Source: Paeniglutamicibacter cryotolerans (lineage in GTDB: Bacteria; Actinomycetota; Actinomycetes; Actinomycetales; Micrococcaceae). Taken from it: 64,000 nucleotides of DNA. The notes beneath the pieces are model-generated. The model saw only the letters and a list, made by a program, of their open reading frames with translations. It was not told the origin of the DNA and made no database searches. Made by a program: the position numbers and the translations under genes. Within the stretch, counting starts at the first letter, position 1; the number at the start of each line of letters is the position of its first letter. The stretch covers positions 62,001 to 126,000 of the forward strand of contig NZ_JACHVS010000005.1 in the NCBI RefSeq assembly GCF_014190875.1, written 5' to 3'. This document shows, one piece after another, positions 53,325-62,093 of the stretch.

Positions 53325-53570
53325 ATGAGCGAAGCTATTGACCCCCTGGACCCGGCCGATGCCGCGGCCATCGCGCAAGGCGTCATCGCACCGGATGATG
53401 CCCGACCCCTGGACCTGGACGATGAGCTCCCCACGGGCCCGGACGGTGAGCGGTTGGTGGTGTGGGACGAAGTGCACGACCGGGAGCTGGAACTCAACGA
53501 AGATCCTGGAATCGATGCGTACGTCGATGAACCCACCGATGATGAGGCTCCACCGGAAGCACAGGCCTAA
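53325..53570 (+). CDS. Small acidic hypothetical protein
   Basis: 81 aa with AGGAGG 7 bp upstream of ATG 53325. Strongly acidic and probably soluble (ADAAAIAQGVIAPDDARPLD and ELELNEDPGIDAYVDEP). No domain recognised. It lies between the MerR-like pseudogene and IS630 and has a good ribosome binding site, so it is probably a real gene. Confidence 0.6.
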   Translation: MSEAIDPLDPADAAAIAQGVIAPDDARPLDLDDELPTGPDGERLVVWDEVHDRELELNEDPGIDAYVDEPTDDEAPPEAQA

Positions 53571-53644
53571 TAAGCACCCAGAGCAGTACGGTGCCTACTA
53601 TCCGTAGACACTCTGCTGGGCCGCGTCTCGGTCCCCTCAAACCC

Positions 53645-54739
53645 CTAGTGTTCAGTGTTAATAATTTGTTTGCGTTTCATCTTGCCCAACAAATGATCAG
53701 CTGATGTGGTCCACACGAACGGTTTAGCGTCCTTGTTGTAGTGCTCAATGTAGCGTTCCAGGGCTTCTTGGAAATCTCTGACCGAGGAGAAAGTGCCGCG
53801 CTTGAGACACTGGCGGGTGATGACGCCAAAGAAGATCTCCACCATGTTCAGCCACGAGCAGCTGGTCGGGGTGAAGTGCATCGTCACCCGGGGGTTCGCC
53901 GCCAACCACTCCTTCACATTCTGATGCTTGTGCGTGGCGTAGTTGTCGCAGATAACGTGCACGTCAACGAAGGGATGGGCCTGGGCGACCTGATTCAGGA
54001 AGTCAACGAATTCCACGTTCGTGTGCTTTTGGTAGAACGCGTTTGCGCTGAGTTTCCCGGTCAGGACATCCAGTGCCTCAAACAAGGTGGTGGTGCCGTT
54101 TCGCTTGTAGTCGTGGGTCTGCTGCTGCAGGTTCTTCGGGGCCAGTGGCTGGTCCGCAGCGGTGCGTGAGAGGGCCTGGATGTGGGTCTTTTCATCGATG
54201 CTCACCACCACCGCGTTCGCCGGTGGTGACATGGAGAGTCCCCCCACGTCCCGGAGCTTGGATTCCAGGGCCGGATCGGTGGAGAACTTGAACGTCTCGA
54301 TGCGGTGCGGTTGGATCTTCCACCGCCGCCAGATCCGTGCCACGGAGGAAAAGGAGATCACGTGGCGTTCGGCCATGATGCGGGCCGACCAATGCGAGAT
54401 CCCCAGCTCCAGCGGTGGCTTCCCGTCGTTGGCCAGGGTGTCGGCAACCAAGGAAAGTTCGTCGATTCCCCGCGGTTTTCCGGGCCGTTGAACATCTTCC
54501 AGGCCCTTGATGCCCAGTTCCTCATCGCGCCTGCGCCAGCGCCTGACCGTGGGATCGCTGAACCCGGTGATCTCCGTGATCTGAAGGTTGGAGGACCCGC
54601 CAGCAGCCAGCAATACCGTGCGTGCCCGTAAGGCAACCGCCGCACTGATGGATTTTCCCCGGGTCATTGATTCAAGGATTTCCCGGTCCCGACACGCAGC
54701 GGAAGGGTCTTTGCATAGTTGGCCATCTTCAGAGAACAT
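53645..54739 (-). CDS. IS630 family transposase
   Basis: 364 aa if started at ATG 54739 inside the terminal repeat; ATG 54667 (MTRGKSISAAVALRARTVLL) is an alternative. HTH region ITEITGFSDPTVRRWRRR, then the DDE core: VVVSIDEKTHIQALSR, VICDNYATHKHQNVKEWL and PTSCSWLNMVEIFFGVITRQ. The frame is intact. Confidence 0.9.
   Translation of the reverse strand: MFSEDGQLCKDPSAACRDREILESMTRGKSISAAVALRARTVLLAAGGSSNLQITEITGFSDPTVRRWRRRDEELGIKGLEDVQRPGKPRGIDELSLVADTLANDGKPPLELGISHWSARIMAERHVISFSSVARIWRRWKIQPHRIETFKFSTDPALESKLRDVGGLSMSPPANAVVVSIDEKTHIQALSRTAADQPLAPKNLQQQTHDYKRNGTTTLFEALDVLTGKLSANAFYQKHTNVEFVDFLNQVAQAHPFVDVHVICDNYATHKHQNVKEWLAANPRVTMHFTPTSCSWLNMVEIFFGVITRQCLKRGTFSSVRDFQEALERYIEHYNKDAKPFVWTTSADHLLGKMKRKQIINTEH
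53648..54739 (-). mobile_element. IS630-family insertion sequence
   Basis: About 1092 bp flanked by TA on both sides (53646-53647 and 54740-54741), as for Tc1/mariner-like IS630. Terminal repeats are weak (GTGTTC left, complement of ATGTTC right). One transposase on the minus strand fills it. Confidence 0.75.
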
Positions 54740-54741
54740 TA

Positions 54742-55429
54742 GCTACGACACAGCACTAGCTGGCCTGGTCATCATCGTGGTCATCGCGCTGTCAGCTGTC
54801 CTTGCCGCGTGGCAGTCGATCGAACGCCTATTTAACCCGCAGCCCCTCGAAAACCTGTGGTGGGTGCGTGCGGCAGGCGTGATTGGATTCGCCGGGAACG
54901 AACTGGTGGCGGTGTACTGGATCCGGGTCGGTCAAAGGATCGGTTCCGCCGTGCTCGTAGCCGGTGCCGTGCACGCACGCACCGACGGATTCACTTCCCT
55001 CGCCGTGGTGTTCGGCGCCGTAGGAGTGATGCTCGGCCATCCGCTGGCCGACCCGATCATTGGCCTGCTGATTTCGGTAGCGATCAGGATCCTGCTCTTC
55101 GGATCGGTGAAAAGCATTGGCCGTCGACTCATGGACGGCCTTGAACCCGATCTTGTTTCCAGGGCACAGGCAGCTCTTGACGGCACACCCGGGATCCTTG
55201 CGGTGCCACGGCTGCAATTGCGTTGGTGGGTCATCGCCTGCAGGGTGGGGTAATCATTGTTGTCGCCGACGCGGCACTCTCAAGCATTGAGGGGACTATC
55301 AAGGAAGGCGAACACCGGCTCTGACATGCGCTCCCGAAGCTCGACGACGTGTTGGTCAAGGCCATCACGGCATCGGCAAGCCAAGAAGTGGACGACATTG
55401 AATTACCCACGCACGACCCTCATCGATGA
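54742..55429 (+). pseudogene. Cation diffusion facilitator transporter, truncated and frameshifted
   Basis: The right flank of IS630 begins inside a CDF protein (SYDTALAGLVIIVVIALSAVL, WVRAAGVIGFAGNELVAVY, HARTDGFTSLAVVFGAVGVMLG with its conserved HARxDxxTS, and DPIIGLLISVAI). The N-terminal helices are absent on the other side of the IS. Near 55226 a single-base loss turns LRWVGHRLQGG into LRWWVIACRVG; further on, EGEHRL is followed by TGA and then HALPKLDDVLVKAI. Metal specificity (Zn, Cd, Co, Fe) cannot be told. The gene is not functional. Confidence 0.83.
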
Positions 55430-55839
55430 GACAACCGGCCCAATGACGCAATTGTTCAATTTCACGAGGTGAATAGGGTGTTGTCGGCCTCCACCTTGCA
55501 CGGGTTGTTCCCCGGCCTGAGCTGGGTAGAAGTTGCCCCCGGATGACGATGGCCTGCGGGCAGTCGCACTGGGCGATTGTCCTTTCGCGTGCACGCTCCC
55601 ATAAAATGATTCAAGGCCACTGGGACACCCGGGTCCATATCCGTGGTTTCGCTGGAACTGCGTTGTGGAATTCACCCGCTTCGTCATGGCACCGGCAGGA
55701 GCCGCCTCCCCCACCGGGGTATCGGCTGTTGTCATGCCATGCAAAACACCCAGGTTGTAGCGCTGAGGGCGGCCTCCCCAGGGTGCACCAGAACACCGCC
55801 TGAACAGCTTCGAAACTATTTGCCGGAAGGGAACCCGTC
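55430..55839. other. Unassigned sequence before the copper island
   Basis: About 410 bp without a supportable gene. It probably carries the promoter of the DUF6153 gene; the GGAAGGG at 55825-55831 is that gene's ribosome binding site. Confidence 0.45.
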
Positions 55840-56289
55840 GTGAACAAACGCCGAGTGGTCCTACCCCCGGTGCTTCGTCATACGTTCATTTTGGTGGCAC
55901 TGGTCCTGGGTTTGCTGGCGATGCACATTCTCGGTATTGATCACCAGATGCCGCACGGAGCCCATGGATCCCAGGGTGCGCTCACCAATCAGGCAGGGAA
56001 TCAGCATTCCCCCCAGGACCTGACCGCCGTAGCTGCGTCGATGCAGCACACCTCAGCCGACGATTCCCCCGCCTTTCTCGCGGTGGATTCCCTCGGTGCT
56101 GCGGAATCGGCCATGATCGGCATGTGTGTCCTGGCCCTGTCCATCGGCGGACTCTTCATCCACCTTTTTTCCCGGGCTTTCCGCCCGGTCCCCGGGCGAG
56201 GGCTGGCGGCACCGCCGGTAATTTGGTTCCCACAAAGCCGTCCCCACACAACGCCTTCGCTGATCCAACTTTCGATCAGTCGCACCTAA
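55840..56289 (+). CDS. DUF6153-like membrane protein (copper-island type), copy 1
   Basis: 149 aa; GTG 55840 with GGAAGGG 8 bp upstream. An N-terminal helix ends LVLGLLAMHILGIDHQMPHG, with Met/His residues directly after it. A His/Met-containing loop follows, then a second helix (MIGMCVLALSIGGLFIHLF). The C-terminus is PSLIQLSISRT, nearly identical to the end of the second protein of this family at 60667-61161. Such proteins occur beside copper-efflux genes. Periplasmic-side copper handling is inferred, not shown. Confidence 0.75.
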   Translation: MNKRRVVLPPVLRHTFILVALVLGLLAMHILGIDHQMPHGAHGSQGALTNQAGNQHSPQDLTAVAASMQHTSADDSPAFLAVDSLGAAESAMIGMCVLALSIGGLFIHLFSRAFRPVPGRGLAAPPVIWFPQSRPHTTPSLIQLSISRT

Positions 56290-56656
56290 GAGCAGTTGGC
56301 TTGCCCCGGGGCGGTCACCCCTTTGTCGTGCTTGTTTCCGCTGGAGAATCCCTGATCATCCGGATTCTTTCGCCGTTCTTGGCGCTACCAAGGCCTCTGT
56401 GCCCATGACCACCGGGCCAGTCCCCACCGACACCATTTAGATGAGTGCTGCGCTGTTTCTTACGCTCCCGCGCCACCACGCATCGGCGATGAACGCCCCG
56501 CAGAAACGACTCCTACCCCACGAGTAAGCTCTGCCGACCCGGCCGACCCGTTCCGTCGGCGGTCAGCCGCCACCAGCCCCGCACCAAGTGAGCTTGGGGC
56601 AACCCCCCCTATGCGCTCCAGCGGGCCCACTTCTGCTCTTTTTCGTCTGGAGAATT
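56290..56656. other. Intergenic sequence before the F510_1955 gene
   Basis: About 370 bp; no gene supported. Plus-strand frames lack motifs. A GGAG at 56649-56652 serves the next gene. Confidence 0.45.
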
Positions 56657-57529
56657 ATGTCTTCCCCCCTGCCCATTTTTCGTCGTACCCGAAGGTGGTC
56701 AACGACGGCCCTCGCCGCAGTTGCCATCCTGGGACTTGCCGCATGCGGTGAACCAAGGAGTTCGAGTGTCGGTGAATTACCCCCGGTTAACCCCTACGGT
56801 CATATCCACGCCATCACCATCGAAGAATCAACTCAACGAGTCCTGCTCGCCACCCACCACGGCCTCTTTGACGCCACTGAGGTTGTCCCCCAGAAGATCG
56901 GCCCAACGATCGACCTTATGGGATTCAGCGCTGCTTCGGATGGGACTTTCTACGCTTCCGGGCATCCCGGTCCGGGCACCGATCTGCCCGATCCCCTGGG
57001 TCTGATGAAATCCATCGACGGTGGAGAATCCTGGGCACCCCTCTCCTTGCAAGGGGTCTCGGATTTCCATGCACTGAGCGTGACCAGGGAGCAGATCATC
57101 GGATACGACGGGAACCTGCGCTCAACCACTGATGGCCAGAAGTGGGCGGATATCGGCCCCCTGGCACCAACTCCCTATGCGTTGGTTGGAAACCCAAAAA
57201 ACACCGTCGTTCTGGCCACCACCGAGGAAGGTGTCTGGCGATCCACTAACAGTGGAAAAACCTGGTCCGCTCCGGGTGGAGGCCCGCAGCTTCTCACTGC
57301 CGCGTTCGCCGATCTGATGACGGTCGTTGGGGTAACACCGGAGGGAAGTGTGTACCTCAGTCTCGACGCCGGAGCTTCTTGGGCGGCCCTGGGTGCCAAG
57401 GTCGAACAACCTGCGGCCATTGGCGCCGCCGCACTGGCAGGTGGACGACTTTCCATCTGGATGGCCATGGAACGCGGTCTGGTGAAGTTCTCCTACGACG
57501 GTACGACCTTCACCGAGGAAACCCGATGA
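56657..57529 (+). CDS. F510_1955 family glycosylhydrolase-like lipoprotein
   Basis: 290 aa. ATG 56657 with GGAG 4 bp upstream. A lipoprotein signal peptide ends in LGLAACG. The rest is a BNR/beta-propeller-like protein with repeated Asp-box-type segments (SIDGGESWAPL, STTDGQKWADI, STNSGKTWSAP, SLDAGASWAAL), as in F510_1955 proteins. VNPYGHIHAITIEE near the N-terminus is characteristic. Members are common in actinobacterial copper islands; glycosidase activity is not established. It overlaps the GNAT gene by 4 bp. Confidence 0.84.
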   Translation: MSSPLPIFRRTRRWSTTALAAVAILGLAACGEPRSSSVGELPPVNPYGHIHAITIEESTQRVLLATHHGLFDATEVVPQKIGPTIDLMGFSAASDGTFYASGHPGPGTDLPDPLGLMKSIDGGESWAPLSLQGVSDFHALSVTREQIIGYDGNLRSTTDGQKWADIGPLAPTPYALVGNPKNTVVLATTEEGVWRSTNSGKTWSAPGGGPQLLTAAFADLMTVVGVTPEGSVYLSLDAGASWAALGAKVEQPAAIGAAALAGGRLSIWMAMERGLVKFSYDGTTFTEETR

Positions 57530-58209
57530 TTCAGAGGGTCTCGAATATCCCCAACCCCCGGTCTCTGGTGGTCATCAGGCAGGCCACGGAAGAAGACCTG
57601 CGATTGATGGCCTCCTACTTGATCCGGTACCTGCCCGAGGGGTTGTTCCCACGTCTGGGACACCGCTTCGTGCGGCGGTGGATGCAAACCTTTCTGAGCG
57701 AACAATATGGGGTGGCGCTGGTTGCGGTTACCAACGATGCCCCTCGGCAGCAAGTGGGCTTCCTGATCGGTTCAACCAACCAAGGACGCCACGTCGCCGA
57801 CGTCCTGCACCAGCATAAGCAGAGCCTCTTGCTCGCTGGGCTGTCGGCACTCTGCCTTCGTCCGCGGGTACTGCTTCACTTTCTGCGCACCCGGGCCCGG
57901 CCCTACCTGAGACGCATCCTGGGACGCACGCATGCCCCGGATGCCGGTACTACTTCCCAGCCGGCAACGGCCGTCATCACCTCAGTGGTGGTGCTGCCAA
58001 CGGTGCGAGGCGGGGGAATAGGCGGGCTCCTGGTGGAGGAATTTCTCGAACGTGCCGGGGCGGACCAGGCGTCCCTGGCCGAGCTTGTGACCACGGCAGG
58101 GGCTGCGGGAGCAGGAACGTTCTACGAGAAATTGGGGTGGACCTGCGTGGAGGAACGGCATTCAAAGGACGGGACACCCATCCACGCCTATCACCGTTCT
58201 CTGCGGTAG
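57526..58209 (+). CDS. GNAT family N-acetyltransferase
   Basis: 227 aa, ATG overlapping the F510_1955 stop. The N-terminus IRQATEEDLRLMASYLIRYLP starts the fold. A ~70-aa basic helical insertion (SALCLRPRVLLHFLRTRARPYLRRIL) precedes the acetyl-CoA region VVVLPTVRGGGIGGLLVEEFLERA with its R/Q-x-x-G-x-G/A loop. A further AAGAGTFYEKLGWTCVEERH follows. Substrate unknown; the coupling to a copper-island lipoprotein gene is notable. Confidence 0.82.
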   Translation: MIQRVSNIPNPRSLVVIRQATEEDLRLMASYLIRYLPEGLFPRLGHRFVRRWMQTFLSEQYGVALVAVTNDAPRQQVGFLIGSTNQGRHVADVLHQHKQSLLLAGLSALCLRPRVLLHFLRTRARPYLRRILGRTHAPDAGTTSQPATAVITSVVVLPTVRGGGIGGLLVEEFLERAGADQASLAELVTTAGAAGAGTFYEKLGWTCVEERHSKDGTPIHAYHRSLR

Positions 58210-58478
58210 CAGTCACTCGGAGGTCAAAATGCTGCTCTCGGGCCGGGTAGGGGCAAGAGCCAAGTCGGTTTTCCCGTGCTCTTTCACCTTGATCAACTAT
58301 ACCCCTAGGGGGTATAGTTGGGCTGGATGTTAGAAACATGCCCATCGCAGACATCGGCCAGTCCTGCCCCGACTTTTCACGGCCCAACCGTCGCGAAACA
58401 ACACCGGCCCGACCGCCACCTCCCTGGGAGATCATCACTTCACCTTAGAACAGCCCATCCCCTGACCTCAGGAGAATC
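58210..58478 (+). other. Leader region of the CopB gene
   Basis: About 270 bp between the GNAT stop and the CopB start. It contains the copper-type palindrome at 58295-58319 and about 160 bp of leader; no separate gene is supported. Confidence 0.5.
58295..58319. promoter_or_regulatory. Perfect copper-type operator palindrome
   Basis: AACTATACCCC and GGGGTATAGTT are perfect inverted arms around a central TAG, giving the TATACCCCTAGGGGGTATA pattern bound by CsoR-type copper repressors. It lies upstream of the CopB-type ATPase gene. No csoR gene is in the window. Confidence 0.85.
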
Positions 58479-60578
58479 ATGGAAGATCACGACCACCACA
58501 AGTCAATGCCGGACATGGACCATACGGCCATCGGACACGGCATGATGAAACACGGCGCCGTGGACCATGATGAGCATGCGGTCCACACCCAGGGCCAGCA
58601 TGCCGGACACAGCACCGCCATGTTCAAAAACCGATTCTGGTTGACCCTGGCACTGTCCATTCCGGTGGTGTTCTTCAGCCCCATGTTCGGTCACCTGCTC
58701 GGGTACACCCCACCGCAGTTCCCCGGCTCGACGTGGATCGCCCCACTGCTGGGCACCATCATCTTCTTCTATGGCGGCCAACCGTTCCTCAAGGGAGGAC
58801 GACAAGAGATCAAGGCTAGGCAGCCTGGCATGATGCTGCTGATCTCCATGGCCATCACGGTCGCGTTTACCGCCTCATGGGTGACGAGCCTGGGCCTCGG
58901 CGGCTTCGATCTGGACTTCTGGTGGGAGTTGGCCTTGCTGGTAGCCATCATGCTGCTGGGTCATTGGATCGAAATGCGGGCACTGGGCTCGGCCCGCGGC
59001 GCCCTGGACGCCTTGGCGGCGCTACTGCCCGACGAGGCCGAGCGGGTCATCGACGGCGGCACCGAAACCATCAGCGTCACCGCGCTGCGCACCGGGGATA
59101 CCGTCCTGGTTCGCTCGGGGGCGCGGATGCCTGCCGACGGCATCATCACCGAGGGTTCCGCCGAGGTCGATGAATCGATGATCACCGGCGAATCAAAAAC
59201 CGTACCGCGTACCATCGGGGATCCCCTGGTGGCGGGAACCGTGGCCACCGATAGTTCGCTGCGTCTGAGGGTCACGGCTGTTGGTGATGACACCGCACTG
59301 GCCGGGATCCAACGACTCGTCGCTCAAGCCCAGGCGTCCACCTCACGCGCCCAGGCACTGGCTGACCGGGCAGCGGCGTTCCTGTTCTACTTCGCCGCCG
59401 GCGCTGGCGTCATCACCTTCATTGTGTGGTCTTTGCTGGGCAGCATCCCGGACGCCGTGACCCGCACCGTGACGGTTTTGGTCATTGCTTGCCCGCATGC
59501 CCTGGGGCTGGCTATCCCCCTGGTGATCGCCATTTCCACCGAACGAGCCGCCCGCTCCGGGGTGCTGATCAAAAACCGGATGGCTTTGGAACGGATGCGC
59601 ACCATCGATGTGGTCCTGTTTGATAAGACCGGCACGCTGACCAAGGGAGAACCTTCCCTCACCGCCGTCGCCTCGGTCCAGGGCCTGAGCACGGGCGAAT
59701 TGTTGGCCCTGGCCGCTGCCGTCGAATCCGACAGTGAACACCCGGTGGCCCGTGCCATCGTCAACGCCGCCCAGCGGACGGGGACGCCGTCAGTGACGGT
59801 CACGGGCTTCCGGTCGATGACCGGTCGCGGAGTCAGCGCAAGGCTCGGTGATTCAGTGCTTGCCGTGGGCGGTCCTGCACTATTGGCGGACCTGAACCTG
59901 ACCGAGCCCGAGGACATAGCCAGCGAAACGAAAGTATGGAAGTACCGGGGCGCTTCGGTGCTGCATGTCATGCGGGACGGCGCCGTGATCGGGGCCCTCG
60001 CATTGGAGGACGAGGTCCGGGACGAGTCCCGTCAGGCAGTTCAAGCCCTGCAGAACCGCGGTATCAAGGTCGCCATGATCACCGGAGACGCACGGCAGGT
60101 TGCCCGCGCCGTGGCCGCCGAACTGCATATTGATGAGGTTTTCGCCGAGGTCCTACCCCAAGACAAGGATGAGAAGGTCGCCGAACTGCAGGGGCGCGGG
60201 CTCAAGGTGGCCATGGTCGGTGACGGCGTCAACGATGCCCCGGCACTGGCTCGCGCCGAGGTTGGCATCGCGATCGGCGCCGGGACCGATGTCGCCATGG
60301 AATCCGCCGGTGTGGTGCTGGCCGGCAACGACCCGAGGGCCGTGTTGTCGATGGTGGATCTCTCCCACGCCAGCTACCGGAAAATGTGGCAGAACCTGAT
60401 TTGGGCCACCGGCTACAACATCATTTCCGTACCCTTGGCTGCCGGGGTGCTCGCGTTTGCCGGGTTCGTGCTTTCGCCTGCTGCCGGTGCTGTGCTGATG
60501 TCTCTCTCCACGATTGTGGTCGCCTTGAACGCGCAATTGTTGCGCCGACTCAAGCTCAACCCGGCCGACGCCAGCTGA
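58479..60578 (+). CDS. copB: CopB-type heavy-metal (copper/silver) P1B-ATPase
   Basis: 699-aa inner-membrane ATPase that exports copper. The N-terminal ~48 residues are His/Met/Asp-rich (MEDHDHHKSMPDMDHTAIGH) instead of a CxxC heavy-metal domain. The metal site in the sixth helix is Cys338-Pro-His340 (VIACPHALGLAIPLV), the CPH signature of CopB-type pumps. Further motifs: actuator loop SMITGESKTV (TGES), phosphorylation site Asp382 in FDKTGTLTKG, HP in SDSEHPVARAIV, and MVGDGVNDAPALARAEVGIA. Eight transmembrane segments are visible. The CsoR-like palindrome lies 160 bp upstream. Confidence 0.94.
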   Translation: MEDHDHHKSMPDMDHTAIGHGMMKHGAVDHDEHAVHTQGQHAGHSTAMFKNRFWLTLALSIPVVFFSPMFGHLLGYTPPQFPGSTWIAPLLGTIIFFYGGQPFLKGGRQEIKARQPGMMLLISMAITVAFTASWVTSLGLGGFDLDFWWELALLVAIMLLGHWIEMRALGSARGALDALAALLPDEAERVIDGGTETISVTALRTGDTVLVRSGARMPADGIITEGSAEVDESMITGESKTVPRTIGDPLVAGTVATDSSLRLRVTAVGDDTALAGIQRLVAQAQASTSRAQALADRAAAFLFYFAAGAGVITFIVWSLLGSIPDAVTRTVTVLVIACPHALGLAIPLVIAISTERAARSGVLIKNRMALERMRTIDVVLFDKTGTLTKGEPSLTAVASVQGLSTGELLALAAAVESDSEHPVARAIVNAAQRTGTPSVTVTGFRSMTGRGVSARLGDSVLAVGGPALLADLNLTEPEDIASETKVWKYRGASVLHVMRDGAVIGALALEDEVRDESRQAVQALQNRGIKVAMITGDARQVARAVAAELHIDEVFAEVLPQDKDEKVAELQGRGLKVAMVGDGVNDAPALARAEVGIAIGAGTDVAMESAGVVLAGNDPRAVLSMVDLSHASYRKMWQNLIWATGYNIISVPLAAGVLAFAGFVLSPAAGAVLMSLSTIVVALNAQLLRRLKLNPADAS

Positions 60579-60666
60579 TACCTGCTCCGCGGCGAACCAC
60601 CCAGCTGACACCCGTAGAATCCGCAACAACCCATTACATCCGGCCATCCACAGGAAGGAACCCGCC

Positions 60667-61161
60667 GTGCGCATGAGCAAATCCCTGCCCATCGTGGGAA
60701 CCGCCCTATCCCGGCTCGGGTTGTTCGCCGTCGTGCTGGCCCTTATCGGGGGCCTGCTTGGCATGCACACAATGGGTATCGTCCATGCAAAGGCGATGGC
60801 CTCGGCATCGATGGCCCACCCGGCGTTAGTTCTCACTCCCGCCATGGAGGGTACTGCGGGTGAGCGCACCACCACCTCACATAGCCTTGGACAGGCCAAT
60901 CTCGTCGCAGGCATGGCCAAGCCTGCCCTTCACGGTGGTCCGATCGGCTGTGGCTTCTCACCCTCCGACGATCACGCCTCCATGACCGGTCACGGGACCT
61001 GCGTCCCCTCCTTTGGCCCGGATTTTTTGGGCCTGCCGACCCCGGGGGCACTCACCTGGACCCAAGTCCGAACCGCGTTCACGAGGGCACCCGGACCCAA
61101 GTCGATGGGCCGTGTCCCCGATCCTCCCTCACTGATTCAGCTTTCGATCAACCGAACGTAA
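60667..61161 (+). CDS. DUF6153-like membrane protein (copper-island type), copy 2
   Basis: 164 aa, GTG 60667 with AAGGAA upstream. N-terminal helix ALSRLGLFAVVLALIGGLLGMHTMGIVHAKAM, again with a GMHxMGI ending, then a His/Met/Cys-containing loop (GGPIGCGFSPSDDHASMTGHGTC, in two parts). The C-terminus DPPSLIQLSINRT matches copy 1 at 55840-56289. It follows copB by 88 bp on the same strand, so a role in copper handling at the membrane surface is likely. Confidence 0.78.
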   Translation: MRMSKSLPIVGTALSRLGLFAVVLALIGGLLGMHTMGIVHAKAMASASMAHPALVLTPAMEGTAGERTTTSHSLGQANLVAGMAKPALHGGPIGCGFSPSDDHASMTGHGTCVPSFGPDFLGLPTPGALTWTQVRTAFTRAPGPKSMGRVPDPPSLIQLSINRT

Positions 61162-61251
61162 ACCGATGACCTGCCCACCGCCGTGCTGGCGGGCACCATC
61201 GGCACGCCCCAGGGGAATGCCGTTTACCTTTCGAACCCTTTTAGTGAAGGA

Positions 61252-61860
61252 ATGATCTCCTTGAAGAAATTTCTAGTCCTCTCAACCACTGCCGTCGCCA
61301 TCGCCATCGCCTTGGCCGGGTGTTCCACCGGAGCTGACGAGACCATGCCGGGCATGGACCATGGCACCTCGGCCACCGCAACCGCCCAAACCCCCGTGGC
61401 CGAGGGGGCACACAATTCCGCTGACACGATGTTCGCCCAGATGATGCTTCCCCACCACGAACAAGCCGTGGAGATGAGCGATATCATGCTGGCCAAGACC
61501 AGCCTCGATCCCCAGATCGCGATGCTGGCCCGGGACATCAAGAAAGCGCAGGGCCCGGAAATCCAAAAGATGACCACTTGGCTCACCGGATGGGGCGAGC
61601 CAACCACCATGTCCGGAAGCCACGGCATGGACGGCATGATGACCGATGCCGACCTGGAAAAACTCAAGGCAGCGCAGGGCAACGAGGCGAGCACACTGTT
61701 CCTGTCCCAGATGATCAAACATCACCAGGGTGCCGTGGAGATGGCCCGATCCGAGGTCACCGACGGAAAGGATGCCGACGCCGTGGCCCTGGCCAAGAGC
61801 ATCGTGTCCTCCCAAGGATCCGAAATCAAGGACATGAAGGACCTGCTCACGGCCTTGTAA
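61252..61860 (+). CDS. DUF305 family lipoprotein
   Basis: About 202 aa; ATG 61252 or TTG 61261 (GAAGGA lies 9 bp before the TTG). The lipoprotein signal ends AIAIALAGCSTG. After a Met/His-rich stretch (MPGMDHG), two DUF305 repeats follow, each with an adjacent His pair and Met residues (MFAQMMLPHHEQAVEMSD and FLSQMIKHHQGAVEMARSE). These are metal-binding candidates; DUF305 proteins are frequent partners of copper oxidases and pumps. A 16-bp hairpin ends the unit. Confidence 0.85.
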   Translation: MISLKKFLVLSTTAVAIAIALAGCSTGADETMPGMDHGTSATATAQTPVAEGAHNSADTMFAQMMLPHHEQAVEMSDIMLAKTSLDPQIAMLARDIKKAQGPEIQKMTTWLTGWGEPTTMSGSHGMDGMMTDADLEKLKAAQGNEASTLFLSQMIKHHQGAVEMARSEVTDGKDADAVALAKSIVSSQGSEIKDMKDLLTAL

Positions 61861-61884
61861 CAGCCCTTTCGGCCTTCCCTTTTG

Positions 61885-61920
61885 CGGTGGTGGATCCGGG
61901 ATTCCCCGGATCCACCACCG
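61885..61920 (+). terminator. 16-bp perfect hairpin after DUF305 gene
   Basis: CGGTGGTGGATCCGGG, loop ATTC, then CCCGGATCCACCACCG. It starts 25 bp after the DUF305 stop. No strong T-run follows, but the perfect stem and position fit a terminator separating DUF305 from the oxidase gene. Confidence 0.78.
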
Positions 61921-62093
61921 ACCGTTCCATTCCGACCAGCTCCTTCTGGCCTCTCGGTCCGGCACGGCCCACGGGCTGCGCCCCCCTTTGCGATGCCCTG
62001 CCCCCGCCCCCGCCCAGCAGGCCCCATCCCACGGTCGCTGGCATCATCTCTTTCGTGCCTCCTCCGGACACGCATGTCATAAAGGATTCCCCC

